Shown here piece after piece: positions 31,146 to 43,704 of a DNA stretch of 64,000 bases. Source of the DNA: Selaginella moellendorffii (Eukaryota > Streptophyta > Lycopodiopsida > Selaginellales > Selaginellaceae); NCBI RefSeq assembly GCF_000143415.4, contig NW_003314278.1:586845-650844 (forward strand), in the 5' to 3' direction. A program made the position numbers and the translations under genes. The notes under the pieces are model-generated. The model did no database searches, was not told where the DNA came from, and saw nothing but the letters and a program-made list of their open reading frames with translations. The stretch's first letter is position 1. Every line of letters begins with the position of its first letter.

Positions 31146-34100
31146 TCTAATCATGGGATGAAATTTGGATATACTATCATCGTGAATATTTGGAACCTTG
31201 GGAGATAAATAAGGATAAAATAGATCAAATAATTACCCCTTTTCCAATTGGCTTAAGGGAAGAGAGATAAGGTAATTTATAAATATAAGAATTAAAGCTT
31301 ACATGGACTTCCTCTTCCATGAAGGTTGTTAATTGCTTTGGCTAGATGATGTCAAATAGTAGTGGTGCTAAAGTAAAGCTCTATGTAATCAGCTAAGCAT
31401 GTAGTTGAAGTGTAAGACACAAATCTCTAAACCCCCAAAATAGAGCTAAAAGCATGCCATATGGCAATGGCCAAAGCAAAAGTCTTAATATAACAAAAGC
31501 TTTAACTCAAAAAGTCGAAAGTAAAAGTGAAACTCCCAAAAAAGTGCTTATAAGTGATATTGTTGTATAAGAGGATCAAGATGATGAGGCCAGTCAATTC
31601 CACCTTAAACAACAGCAAGTATTGCATCGACAAAATGACACTTGGTTACCAACTTATTTATACACTACTCTAAATCTTCTAAGCAAAGTCCTTAGAGTGT
31701 TAACAACCTATCCCTTCCTTGGCACTTAGAGAAGTGGACTCTATAGATTTTACAATTCTTTGAAGAACCAATCCAAGAATAATTTCTTCAATGTAATTGC
31801 AATTGATGTAAAAACCCATGAGCTAGTTCAGACTTAAGTCCAATATGACCAACTTTTAAAGGTACACCACCTTCTAGTGAGTTGTTTCCAAGCTGGTGAT
31901 CTATGATGTTTTGTAGCACTCCCAAGGATGGCGAGATTTCTTAGTCAGGTTGTTTGAAGAGTTCAAATGCCACCATAGGTTTTGCATGTGAGAGATGTCC
32001 AAAGGTATAATTCCATGCAAATTGTTGTAACTCAAATGTGCAATAGTCAGTTTGGTGCAATTCTTGAGATTTGGCAAAATGATGCCTTTGGAGTTTGTTC
32101 ATCCACACAAGAAAAATGCTAGAGACACAAGTTTATTTTGTGTGTCCTTGACAACTGGGAATGGGGACAATGAATAATAAGATTATAGTGATAGACAATG
32201 CTTGAGAAGTGGCAAAGGATTGTCTCAAGCTATTCTAGATCATTGTTAATTCTAGAGCATTTTGATCCAAGATGTAGAGAAGCTGTTCATGGCAAAGAGG
32301 TTTACATTACAAGTTTTGGATAGGTACTAACATCAGCTCTAGACAACATAAGGTACACTTTTATGAAAGAAGCTGGTGTAAGACTGTAAGCTATTTTAAA
32401 AATTGTGTGACTCTAGGGTTTCATATTCTCATCTCTCACTACTTTTTGTTGAAGTAATTAGATGTTCCTGGATCAGATGTCCTTGAAGTTCTCATTTGTT
32501 AGATGCATCATAGCTGCTAGATACATATCAAAGCATGCCCGACAAGCAAACAGATTTAATAAATGCCACTTTCATCAAAGCATAGGATATGAGATAAGAT
32601 AAAAGAGCCACAATATTATTACATGAGTAAAAACAATTACCACTGGTTGAATATTTTTTTAGAGAAATAAAGAACTAGTTCCTTGCCTATTCTAAAATCA
32701 GCAAGTGCTTTCAAGCATGTTACACAACTGGGTCACCGAAATATGTTACATAAGCTTGTGGTAAACATTCACTTATGGTTGAGCCATGATTTTACTTGAG
32801 TTTAAAAGATGGTGTCTTTCCAACATCTGTACGCATTCCTAGTTGGTGATGGTGGCATATGTTTATGACATTCTTCAAACACCTATTCTTTTTACAACTT
32901 CAATCTGGGCTACTATCAGATAGACAAGTATGTACCACAATCTGTTAAAAACCACTATATTCTTACAGAGAATGAGTGATCTACTATCACCAATTCTTTT
33001 TGTGATGCGAGATGAAGAGGAAGTGTTCTAGAACTATGCTTCTTTGATGGAACAATTGGGTTTAAATTTCCACCATGATCAAAATGGCATGCACTTGCAG
33101 CTTTTTCACTTTGGTGATTACATACTCTCTATTGGGTTCTGAGTTTAGTTGTATGCATTTTATTTTAACATTATAGTGATGGTTAGAGAGTTGCTCGCAA
33201 TATTGAGATTGGGGTGAAATGAGATGTCTCTCCGAAAGATTGATGTCGAGTTTCATTAGTCTCGATGAAGATAGTGTTGATGATTTGGCTATGGCTTTGT
33301 GTTATTGGCATTCGTGCATTTGCTAGTTAGCAACTATGTTGATGTTCAAACGAGCAGAGTGGCAAGTTTGATGTGTTTTAAACGAGATTATTTAGTAGAG
33401 GTTGAGTTTTAGCTTTTCCTTGAAAAGTGATTTAGTCGTAGGCAACATTAACTTTACGAGATGAAGAGTTTATGATTGATATTGAAGATGTTTGAATCCT
33501 TGTTGGATTTGAGTTGGAATATATTGATCATTGATGATTCTTTTTGTGCTTATTATGACATGAGTTACATCTTGCTATAGATGGATTCATGAAGGATCAT
33601 TTAGTGATCACTTGTTGAGCATAACTTTATTATGTTTGGCTTTTGGATTGATGCAAATATACTCTTCATTAGCTTTGCATTATGAAGTTTAACTTCTAGA
33701 TGTGTTGAGGAGTATGTTATGAGTTATACCATGATTTTCTTCTTAGCATTGAAGTTAGTTGATGTGAGGTTTGTGATCATTATTATGCAAGACTTAGCTA
33801 TTTTTCTTTAAGCTTTTAATGGTATTGCAAAAAGCCATAAGCCATCAAAGAGAACAACTAACCATCATGAAAGATCATAAATTATCCCATCAATAAAGAG
33901 ATGCATAATCATCGTTGAAGAAAGAATCCACCATCCCAAAGAACAGCGAATCATTCTATATCAATAACAATCAAACAAAACTTTTTGACAAGGATAATCA
34001 ACTATCTTAGATCATAGTCAATCATCACCAATGATTGCTAGATGCAAAAGCTAACTTTAGCATCGAAGCTAATGAGCCAAAATGCCTTCCCCTAACAACT

Positions 34101-35149
34101 TCTAACAAATGGAACAATGAGCATAAAACTCAAAGAAACTTGAGTTCCTTGGTGTTGTTGGTTGAGATCTATTCGAATTGGCTAGTGTGATAGTTGGCAT
34201 GAACGGATGTTTGTTGGTTTTGCGACATTCATTCTGTTCTGTTGATCATTGCTTAAGTTAGTTCTGATAGATTAGAATGTTATTTCCTTTGGGTGATACA
34301 TTCGTGAGTAATTTACTTGCCAATTGACGATATTTTGTATTTTTTGAGTTATCTTTCATAAGTTGTTTGGCATTCTGTCTACAATCTTTAATAGTTAAGC
34401 TTTATTATTGAGTTTTCTTGATGATACACTAGCTATTGAATTTTGTTGGATGGTGAATTCTATGTTTTCCAATGATAGTGATCTTGATGGTTCCTATCCT
34501 ATAATACTAGTTTATCGGATGATAACTTACTTGGGATACTTTTGTGTTCTCATCTAAAATTTATTCACTGATAATTAAGTCTCTAAAATATCATTGTCTT
34601 TGATTTTGATATTGTCCATTTATTAATCTTTGAGTTTAGGCCAGTATAGGTAGATTAGCTTCGGCACTTCATGTGCATGATGAAATCTCTAGTCATGGGG
34701 TAGCTACTGTCGACTGATCATATAACCCGCCTCTCTGTCGATGTTCCTTATTCCATTCAAAGGGCATGACCATGTAAATAACTCTATCTGCCTGTTTACA
34801 GTAGTCTATCTAAACCTTACCAACAGATTTGGTTTCTTTGCTCAGGAGGGTTGGGGCCTCTGGCTTCTCTCTCTATGTTTTTGCGGGCAAGGGCGTATCA
34901 CACTTTTGTAAGCTGGGTGACACGCAGAGCAACAAGGGTGGCTGACTCCGTTGGTCATTTCCTTGTCAGCGACAGCCGGAAGGTGTTTGAGTGGGTAGCA
35001 CATCCACGTTAGACAAAGAGATTACTTCATAATTCATTTAAATTGATACATTTCTCACATAGTATGAATACCATGAATTTTTTCTGGAGTTTTTTCCTTG
35101 GCGGTATTCTAAACTGGAGTATGCATCGACGAGGACGTCGATCTTCCCT
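31146..35149. other. AT-rich intergenic DNA, nothing recognised
   Basis: No open frame resembles a known protein, and I see no tRNA, rRNA or repeated gene. The last 500 bases have a more even composition and could be the decayed 3' end of a retroelement. Confidence 0.55.
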
Positions 35150-36250
35150 AGGGGGGGAGAGTGTTGCGAATGTGAATTCGGGTATCGAAAGTTACCTGTC
35201 GGTTAATCCTTTTGGATATTCTTTCCTTACTGCCACGATGGCAGGAGGTCGGTATTGCTAGACTCATTATTAGTCTCCGCCTAAGCTAGTTGAGAAACTG
35301 GTCTTCACGTGTGCACTTGACTAGATGAGCATAAGGAAAGAATTCCTAAGTGTCTATTTAGTCAATCATATTTGACCTAGTTAGAAAAACTCATTTATTG
35401 ACTTGCACTTGTTAGTGTTGGGAACCCCCGCGATATTGAGATTGGTTCCTTAATATTCGCTAAATGATAGCTTACCGTGTTTACTAAACACCCTCGCTAT
35501 CATGCCCTTTGTGTTAATCTCATTCCAGTCCCAAATGTTATTTATGGAAAGTGTTTAGATTTACTCATTTGGCATATTTATAGAATATAGAGATTGTTCT
35601 GAACACAATGGTGTTTGTCCTGTATCCAAATTCGCAATCTAATGCCATTTCATATTTAGTAAGTTTCGAATTTGTCCCAGAGACTAACTCCTGATACTAA
35701 GGGAGGCTTGGGGTGAAAGCCCAAAGCGTGTGTTCCTCAAGAGGGGGGGGGGGGGGGGTCTAAATGTATAGTAAGGATAGTGGGTAGGTTGGGCATGGTT
35801 GACTAACCTGAGGCATAGTTTAGCTCCCGCTTGCGTGTCTGTCCTTGTTCTGCATCCGGCTTGGGACTAAGCCTAAGTTCCATTCCATGCTAACTGGTGG
35901 AGTACCCATGTCCTTGTGTTAGGCCACCGGTATGCCGAAATAGCACTAGACTCCATTTGGCTCTGTTTTACGTGCTAGTCCTGGCAAAGGGATGCTGGTT
36001 GCTCTAGGACTATTCCAAGTCGCTCTGGGCTCCTGTCCCTTCGCTCCTTGGGGTGTATGCTTGAAAGTTACTCTGTGGTTCAGTTTTGTCACTCCTTGGC
36101 TCCATGCTTGGGAGTTTAGCACCGTTCCTTCGTTCAATGGCCCAAGGCCCTGAACCTCGGGTTCTGCACCATTGTCCTTTGGACACGTGGCATATGACAC
36201 GTGGGATGTATCATGTGGCATAAAGAGGGTTTAGGTTCCGCTTTGTGGTG
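35150..36250 (+). mobile_element. possible 3' LTR of a decayed LTR retroelement
   Basis: A purine tract ctagggggggagag (about 35,150-35,162) followed by TGTTGCGAATGTG looks like a polypurine tract joined to an LTR start. A matching 5' LTR, target duplication or pol domain was not found, so the right edge is a guess. A G16 run lies at 35,743-35,758, and the stretch around 35,714 resembles 15,583. Confidence 0.3.
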
Positions 36251-36279
36251 TTATCCTATGGTAAATCACCATAGGATAA
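36251..36279. repeat. perfect 12-bp hairpin
   Basis: TTATCCTATGGT and ACCATAGGATAA flank a 5-nt loop (aaatc). Function unknown; it could be a terminal inverted repeat remnant or a structural element. Confidence 0.85.
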
Positions 36280-37374
36280 AGGGTCAAAACCACATGCACT
36301 ACAATCGAGTTGTCACAATAACTTTGTTGAAAACCATGAGAAGGTAGAATAATGATTCATTCAAAGTTGTGATCTTGGATGTTGTATTAGGTGATTGGAA
36401 CACAAACACTTTGAATTGAGAAAGGATAAAGTATATGAGTCACTTGGTGTGGTAAGTTTTATTCTTTCCATAGCATTGTAAAGAAAAAAATCACTACCAA
36501 GAATGCATATGCACTTATTGTAAGCTATCTTCAAGATTCATGGCTTATAAATGCATGTGATTATAAAGCCCAAAATCAAAACTGCCCACAGAAAAGAAAA
36601 AAAAAGAAAGCATACTACCTGTGTGTATATCTAAAGTCAAGAGGTGATCATCTCATTCATTGCCTCATAAATGGCAAGAGAAGAAGAACTTGGACTTGTA
36701 CCAGAACTTGATGTGGTGTGGTTAAGTAGTATTGACTACCTCAACTAACCAATACCACATGGAAGTAAGAAAGAGCTTGAGTTTAACTATGAGTTTATCT
36801 TTCTTAATCTTTTGAGTTTAGATTCATGATTGGAGTTTTAAACAATAACCCTTTAATGAAGTGAAGATTTTTTCTAGATTCTCGAGAGTTCATATCCACA
36901 ATTTCTCATTGTCAAAATTCATGACTTTAAAAGCTTAAGGTGAATTCTTGAAGTTTTATAAAGAGCTAGTTGCTAGAATTTGGCAATTGAACTTCTATTA
37001 CTATGGATGCGCTTATACTCTTTCTTTTGGATTTGAAAGTATACTTAATCAACTCTTACACTTGCAAAATTATTGTGACCAACTTACAAAAATTGTAAAT
37101 GACTATTGAATTACACTCCTTTAGACATGGCTCTCCTTTTTGTCTTTTTCAGACCGAATAAAAAGTTATGTAAAAGGCCACAAAATCTCATCACCAAATC
37201 ATTGTTCTAGTATTTTATTTTTCATTTTTTTTCTCCTTTCAGATTGAAAACATTTTCTACTTCTGCCACCAAAGCTAGGATTCCTGCTAGTTTCAAATTT
37301 AAATTTGCGCTGATCGAAGATTCTAGATTCATATAAGCCCTAAACCCCTCCACTCTCTTTCTAGGGTTTTAGGA
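36280..37374. other. intergenic, promoter side of the first PPR gene
   Basis: AT-rich. Close to the gene there is a TATA-like CATATAAG (near 37,331) and telo-box-like sequences (CCCTAAACCC and TAGGGTTTT) within 50 bp of the ATG, a common arrangement for housekeeping plant genes. Confidence 0.5.
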
Positions 37375-38971
37375 ATGCTCGCGTCGGGGCTGCGCCGGGG
37401 CGCCGGGGCGGCGGCTGGGAGGTTAAATCGAGCGATCTCCGCCAACATTCTCACATCGCTGCTGCGCTGCCACAGCTCGCAGGTCTGTCGGATTTCTAGT
37501 TCCACGATCGTGTCTCGAGCTTGGATTCCTGCATTGCCTGTTTATCCGGGCGGGGCGACGAGCCAGGAATACGTCGCTGCTGCCAGGAATTTCTCCGTCC
37601 AGGCCCGGGTCGAGAATGAAGAGATTGACGGTTTCTCCGTTCTTGCCAAAATGGTTGAGCCGGAGTTCGATGTGTTACAAGCGGTCGTGAAGTGGACAGA
37701 GAAGGGGCACGTTTTGTCCAGCGAAACTTTGGCCAGGCTCGCTACTTGGATGGTCGAGAAGAGAAGGTTTGTCCAAGCTCTCAAGGTATGTTCTTTGTTT
37801 GGAAGTCTTCATGGTCTTGAGTTTTGATTTTCCTTTGTAGCTCTTGACAGGTGCTAGAGAAAGCAGACTAGCAGAGGTGTCAGGCCAACTCCTTGCACTG
37901 GAGTTGGATTTGCTAAGCCGTCAGTACAAATGCAGTCGTGTGGAGGCTATTTACAACACTTTCCCTGAGGAGCTGAGGACGGCTGACGTGAACAGAGCGC
38001 TGCTTTCGAGCTTTATAAGGGACAACCGGGTGGAGAAGGCAGAAAAATTCTTGGAGAAAGGCAAAGTTTTGGACACCGAGGGATGGAACGTCGTGCTAGA
38101 CATGTACTTGGCACGGGACAAACACAGGAAGCTCTTCAAAAGTTTGACGAGGATGAAGGAGTCTGGGGTCGAGCCAGACGCTAAAACGTACAGGATACTT
38201 CTGGTTTGCAGGGACGCCGCCGGTGGCTTTGAGGGAATCGAGGCAGACGCTCGAAAACGTCTGGAGGAGATTGACATTGGTAGTGCTCAAGCAGGAGTTC
38301 TCGAGGAGATGCTCGAAGTTTATGGTCATCTCCGAGAGATGGAGGCTGTGGACAGGATATGGAGCGCTCTTAAGGAAAGCCACCAGGTTGCCAAGGCCTG
38401 CTACGTGACGGCCATGAAAGCATTCGGAGTGGCTGGTGATGTGTCCCGTGCGGAGAAGGTCTTCCAGGAGCTGCTGGCTATCACGACGAGCTTCCCGAAT
38501 CGCAAGCACAATCCATACGCTGCTATGGTCGATGTTTATGCGAGGGCCGGGTTGATGGACGAGGCGGAGAAACTCCTCAAGGACAAGGCCGACGAGGAAC
38601 TCAAAGACAGTTTTTGGTGTTACGAGTCTCTCGTTGCGGGCTACCTTTTGAAAGGCGACGCAAAGAACGCCCTGGGGAAGTTCAAGGGTGGTCTAGCTGC
38701 CGTGAAGAAGGGACCAACAAAGCTCGAGTACAAGTCCGTGATGGGTTTGCTAGCGGCTCTGGCCTTGAGGAGAGACGTGGATGAAGCCGAGAAGGTGATG
38801 GGTCACTACAGCTCCCTGTTTGGAGAGGCCCCTGTCTACAACCAGCTGCTCAAAGTCTACATTGCTGCCGGCAAAACTCCGAAAGAATTCAAGGAGAGAA
38901 TGCTAGAGAGGTTTGTGGAGCCCGACGAGGAGACTGAGAAGCTGTTACAGAACGTGGTAGCAGAGGTTTAA
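37375..38971 (+). CDS. P-class pentatricopeptide repeat protein, probably mitochondrial
   Basis: Two exons (37,375-37,785 and 37,841-38,971), 513 residues. The N-terminus is rich in Arg, Ala and Ser with no acidic residues (MLASGLRRGAGAAAGRLNRA), a likely mitochondrial presequence. The rest is a series of degenerate 35-residue helical repeats, for example DTEGWNVVLDMYLARDKH, NPYAAMVDVYARAGLMDEAE and APVYNQLLKVYIAAGK. No E, DYW or SMR domain follows, so it belongs to the P class, which usually stabilises or processes organellar transcripts. The RNA target cannot be read from the sequence. The leader TAGGGTTTTAGGA before the ATG recurs before the next gene. Confidence 0.9.
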
Positions 38972-38991
38972 GTAGGGTTTTAGGATTCGAG

Positions 38992-40692
38992 ATGGGCACT
39001 GCTGCCTGGTGGATATGGAAGAGGCCAGCAGCAGCTTTTTGCAAGGTTGGTCTCTCGCCCAAGTGGGATCGCCGTGAAGCTTTCGCTCTTCCACCGTACT
39101 ACACTAGCGAGAAGGCCAAAGCACCAGTTTCGGAACAGTCCAAGATGAAAGAGCTGAGGAAGTTTGTCCGGGAATTCAAGGGAGAGGAACCCAATGAGAC
39201 TGCGGAGCAGGAGAAGGTTGTGAGCCTATGCCGGACTCTCAATGCTAAGGCCGACACTTCGGAGGTAGTCAAGAATTGGATAGCCGATGGAAATGTGATG
39301 TCACGGGACGTTGCTGCTAAAGTCTCTGGTTGGTTTCTTCACTGCAGGCACAACGTCCAAGCTCTAAAAGTAAGCATTGATTTTTCTGAAATGTTTTTCC
39401 TTGGAATGTTTGAACTAACTGCTGTATTTGATGTTCTTTGGTAGTTCATGAACGTCGTGAGAGAAGAACGCCTGGTAGAAATGACCTCGAAGCTATACAT
39501 GCAAGAGATCTCACAGCTATGTCTTCAGCTGGGGACATCAAAAGGCGAGGCTTTGTTCAGAAGCATGCCAGAGAGTTTGAGGACGGAGGAGGTAACCACG
39601 GCTTTTCTTACTGCTGTTGCGAAAGAGGACGACTCGGCCAGAGCGGAGAGATTGATGGACGAGCACAGCACGTTGTCCGTCGACGCCTGGAGCGCGGTTC
39701 TACACATGTATCTCAGAAGGGACAGGCACGACAAGCTGCGGGACACTTACTACAGGTTCAAGCAGAAAGGGTTGAAGCCGGTCCTTTTTACGTACTGGCT
39801 GGTTCTCCAGTGCCGAGAAAGAGTCGGCGGTTTTGAGGAGATTGAGATGGAGTTCGACGCGGAGCTGAAAAGAACTAACTTCGAAGAGGCAGACACACGG
39901 CTACTCAATCTAATAATGCGTTCCTATGCACTCTTGGGAAAGCGGAAGATGGTGGACAGGATGTGGACGCTGCTCAAGAGCGAACAAGTTGCTGCTCCCG
40001 ACTTAAACAGCTACATCTCCGCAATCAAGTCATTTGGTTTGTTCGGGGACTTGGAAAAGGCATATGAGGTGCTGGAGGAAGTGCTGCAAAAGTTCGAACG
40101 GATTCCTCAAAATCCATACATCTGGATCGTGGAAATCTGCGTGAGGCTCAAGATGATCGACCAGGCGGAGAAGCTCATGGAGAAGCACATCGGCAAGAGC
40201 TGCTTTCTTCCCTACAACTTTCTGGTCACTGGCTACGTTGAAACTTCCCAGATCTCAAGCGCGCTCAAGAAGCTGGACGAAGCTTTCGAGATTCCTTTCA
40301 AGGACCGGAAGCTATTCTACAAGACAGTGATGGCTTTGCTCCCGGTGTTCGCCAAGAGGGGAGACATACACTCGGCCGAGAAGCTCATTTCCAACTACGG
40401 CTCCTGCGGTGACGTGAAAGTCTACAACGCACTGCTCAACGTCTACGTTTCCACGAAGAGGATGCCAACCAACTTCCTTCACAGGATGAAGAACCATAAC
40501 ATTGGACCGAACGAAGAGACATGGAGACTCATGGACACACTGGAATCGTTCTGGGATCACAAGCCAGGACGCAGTACTGTCTGGAGAGTCGTGAATGGGC
40601 GGAGGATATCTCGGGACCAGCAAATGGCTCACTTGAAGTTCTCCAGGGAAGGAAAAGATGTCAGGAACCGCGGCCTAATTCCAAAGAACTAA
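38992..40692 (+). CDS. P-class pentatricopeptide repeat protein, tandem paralogue
   Basis: Two exons (38,992-39,369 and 39,445-40,692), 541 residues. The intron sits at the same place as in the upstream gene (after ...VQALK), and the repeat layout matches, so the two are tandem paralogues, though diverged. Repeats include VDAWSAVLHMYLRRDRHDK, NPYIWIVEICVRLKMIDQAE and VKVYNALLNVYVSTKRM. The N-terminus (MGTAAWWIWKRPAAAFCKVG) is again presequence-like. Only 20 bp separate its ATG from the stop of the previous gene, so it either uses a promoter inside that gene or shares its transcript. A degenerate copy lies at 42,630-43,450. Confidence 0.9.
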
Positions 40693-40955
40693 GTATATCG
40701 TGCGCAGCAGTGACTGATCTAGAGGCAAGTTTTTCAACGTCTTTGTTGTTTCTCTTTGATTATTTCCTTTTTTTTTCTAGATTCTCCTCTTGCATGGATA
40801 CTGGCTGCCATCTGTTCCTGGTGAAGTTACAAGTGTCAACCAAGCCGATGTTCTCCAAGTGGAGAAAATGGAGCGAACGATCGATCAAAACACAACAAGG
40901 AAAGGGAAGAAATTAGCTCGCTAGCTCTTTGTTCTTTTCAAAGCTTCTCACTATA

Positions 40956-42209
40956 ATGAACGTCATCGCGCAGGCTCTAGATGAGAAACTTGGGAAGGTC
41001 CCGGTGGCTCAAGGCTCGACGAGGCCAGCAACATCAGACACGGAGGTGATGCGAGCGATTACATGGCAGGGAAAGAAGAAGGTCTCGTGCGACAAGGTCC
41101 CCAAGCCGCTCATCACCCATCCGAAGGACGTGATCGTCAAAGTCACTGCTTGCACTATTTGCTCCGGCTCCGACTCTCACATCTACGGTGGAGAGATTCC
41201 TGACACCTCCAAGGGCCAGATTTTGGGACATGAAGGCTGCGGTGTGGTGTCCGAGGTGGGAGAAGCGGTGACCAAGTTCAAGGCCGGGGACCGAGTGGTC
41301 ATTGCCTTCGGCATCGCTTGTGGCGACTGCGACTACTGCAAGCGCGGAGAGTTCACAGGCTGCGACACCACCAACGATTCCAAGCTCATGGAGCTCATGT
41401 ACGGTCACAGGCACTCCGGGGCCTTCGGCTATGGAAACTTGGTCGGTGGCATCCCGGGCTCGCAGGCCGAGTTTGTCCGAGTCCCCTTCGCGGACGTGAA
41501 CTGCTACAAGATCCCGGACGAGGTCCCGGACGAGAAGGCGCTCTATCTCTCCGACGTCCTGTGCACGTCCTACCACGCCGTGATGCTGGCCGGGGGAGTG
41601 AAAGCTGGTGAAAGCGTGGCTATCTGGGGGCTGGGACCGATCGGGCTTTGCGCCGCGAGGTGGTGCCAGATTATGGGAGCTTCCAAGGTGATCGGGATAG
41701 ATTTCGTCAAGGAGAGGCTGGAGGTGGCGGAGAAGAAGCTGGGGATCACAGTCATCGATCGAAACTCCGTCAAGGACGTTCCAAAGAGGATCTTTGAGCT
41801 GGTTCCTGGTGGAGTGGACGCGAGCATCGAGGCGGCGGGGTTCCGGTTCCCTGTGAGTATCCTTCACAAGGTGGAGCGCACGGTGGGGTTGGAGACCGAC
41901 ACCGCGGACATTCTCAACGAGTTGTTTCTGGCGACGAGGAAGTGGGGGCGGGTGTCCGTGATCGCGGACTACCTTGGCTACTGCAATCACTTTGGGATCG
42001 GGATGGTGATGATGAAGCACTTGACGCTGCGAGGGGGGCAGTGCCCGTGCCAGCGTTACTTCGACACGGTGATGGACCACGTCAAGAGTGGAAAGTTTGA
42101 TCCGAGCTTCATGGTTTCCCACAGGATCAAGCTGGAGGACGCGCCGGAAGCGTACCGCAAGCTCTTCAACAAAGAGGATGGTTACATCAAAGTCTTTATA
42201 GAAGTGTGA
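40956..42209 (+). CDS. zinc-dependent alcohol dehydrogenase, glutathione-independent formaldehyde-dehydrogenase-like (copy 1)
   Basis: Intronless, 417 residues, medium-chain dehydrogenase/reductase family. Catalytic zinc region: C69 in TICSGSDSHIY and GHE at 91-93. Structural zinc cysteines are C122, C125, C128 and C136 (CGDCDYCKRGEFTGC). The nucleotide-binding motif is GLGPIGLCAA. The insert GYGNLVGGIPGSQAEFVRVP and the LYLSDVLCTSYHAV stretch resemble bacterial and fungal glutathione-independent formaldehyde dehydrogenases and related enzymes. The substrate is unknown; the reaction should be NAD(P)-linked oxidation of an alcohol or aldehyde hydrate. No targeting peptide is obvious. An in-frame TTG upstream is not a plausible plant start. 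The 3' end of the tandem duplication follows. Confidence 0.92.
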   Translation: MNVIAQALDEKLGKVPVAQGSTRPATSDTEVMRAITWQGKKKVSCDKVPKPLITHPKDVIVKVTACTICSGSDSHIYGGEIPDTSKGQILGHEGCGVVSEVGEAVTKFKAGDRVVIAFGIACGDCDYCKRGEFTGCDTTNDSKLMELMYGHRHSGAFGYGNLVGGIPGSQAEFVRVPFADVNCYKIPDEVPDEKALYLSDVLCTSYHAVMLAGGVKAGESVAIWGLGPIGLCAARWCQIMGASKVIGIDFVKERLEVAEKKLGITVIDRNSVKDVPKRIFELVPGGVDASIEAAGFRFPVSILHKVERTVGLETDTADILNELFLATRKWGRVSVIADYLGYCNHFGIGMVMMKHLTLRGGQCPCQRYFDTVMDHVKSGKFDPSFMVSHRIKLEDAPEAYRKLFNKEDGYIKVFIEV

Positions 42210-42246
42210 GAAATGTGAGAAGGGAGATACTTATTAAGTTAGTTTT

Positions 42247-42603
42247 TAAGTAAGTAAATGTATATAGATTCCTTGGAGTTTAGGGCGAAGCTAGCTATGG
42301 CGCTCTTGTCGGGCTGTGCTCTATGTGAATTTGGAGGTGGATGGAGCTGCCGCTACGAATGCGGCGATCAAGGAAGCTCAAACTGGTAAGCCAAGCCCAA
42401 GAGCGGAGAGAACGATAAGCTTTCCATTTTCCTTCTTTCGCTTCTCTCTCTCTCTCTCTCACGATAAGCTTTTCATTTTTCTTCTTTTGCTTTCATGTTT
42501 TCACGTTAACACTTCTCTTGCTGTATAGTGAATGTGAATCTGGGAGGCTCGAGCTCCATGACCGCCGATGCAAAGAAGAAACTCTTGTGAATCAAACGAG
42601 GCC
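42247..42603 (+). pseudogene. truncated RSRC2/SMAP-gene copy
   Basis: A collapsed copy of the gene at 45,096. It begins with the same leader (gggcgaagctagctatgg), jumps from exon 1 (GGGCTGTGCTCTA) to the end of exon 2 (GTGGATGGAGCTGCCGC), keeps the following intron and exon 3 (GTGAATGTGAATCTGGGAGG) and breaks at ctcttgtg|aatcaaacgag, joining the PPR pseudogene. The arginine-rich body is deleted. Confidence 0.88.
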
Positions 42604-42629
42604 GTGGTGCTAGGCAAACAAGCTGCCGA

Positions 42630-43450
42630 CTCAGTTTTGTTTCAAAAGCATGCCAGAGAGTTTGAAGTTTGAGGCAACCACGGCTTTTCTTACCGCTGTT
42701 GCCAAAGGGGATGACTCGGCCAGAGCGGAGAGATTGATGGACGAGCTAAACAGCTCGTTGTCCGTCGACGCCTGGAACGCGTTTCTACGCATGTATCTCA
42801 GCACGACAAGCTGCGGGACAGTTACTACAGGTTCAAGCAGAAAGGCCTGGCTGGTTCTCCAGTGCCGAGAAAGAGTCGGTGGTTTTGAGAAGATTGAGAT
42901 GGAGTTTGACGTGGAGCTGAAAAGAACTAACTTCGAAGAGGCAGACACACGGCTACTCAACCTGATAATCCGTTTCCTATGCGCTCTTGGGAAAGCGGAA
43001 GATGGTGGACAGGATGTGGACGCTGCTCAAGAGCGAACAAGTTGCTACTCCAGTCCTTTGGTTTATTAGGTGCTGGAGGACGTGCTGCAAAAGTTCGAGC
43101 GGATTCCTCAAATTCCATACATCTGGACGAGATGATGGACCAGGCGGAAGCTCATGGAGAAGCACATCGGCAATAATTGCTTCCTTCTCTGCAACTTTCT
43201 ACCGGAAGCTCTTTTGGTGGCTTTGCTCCAAGAGGGGCGACATACACTCGGCCGAGAAACTACGGCTCCTGCGGTGACGTGAAGGTCTACAAACGTCTAC
43301 GTTTCTAGAAAGAGGATGCCAACCGACTTCCTTCACCGGATGAAGAACCACAACATTGAACCCAACGAAGAGACGTGGAGGCTCAGTACTGTCTGGAGAG
43401 TCGGATAGCTCACTTGAAGTTTTCCAGGGAAGGAAAAGAAATCAGGAACC
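42630..43450 (+). pseudogene. PPR pseudogene, copy of the gene at 38,992
   Basis: Starts at the equivalent of position 39,545 of the intact gene (AGCATGCCAGAGAGTTTGA) and follows it with many deletions. Recognisable pieces are ARAERLMDE, LQCRERVGGFEKIEMEFDVE and NFEEADTRLLNL. Several frameshifts and the loss of whole repeats leave no usable frame. It lies in the expected place for a tandem duplication of PPR, dehydrogenase and RSRC2. Confidence 0.9.
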
Positions 43451-43704
43451 GCGGCTTAACTCTAAGTACGTGCGAAGCAATGTTTCCTTGTTCTAGATTT
43501 GTCCACGCATATACTTGCATGCATGGATAGTGGCTGCCACCTGTTCCTAGTTGAAGCTACAGGTGTCAACCAAGCCGAAGGTCTCCAACTGGTGAAAACT
43601 CGAGTGGACGATCGATCGAAAATCTTCTCGGGTTTCTCCACGGCAACCAGGAAAGGGAAGAAAGCTCGCTAGCTCTTTGGTTTTCTCAAAGCTTCTCACT
43701 CGCT

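Noticed and set aside
41034-42122. 362-codon minus-strand ORF, and 43,729-44,874
   Set aside because: Antisense of the two dehydrogenases; long only because of GC-rich codon bias, with no family similarity.
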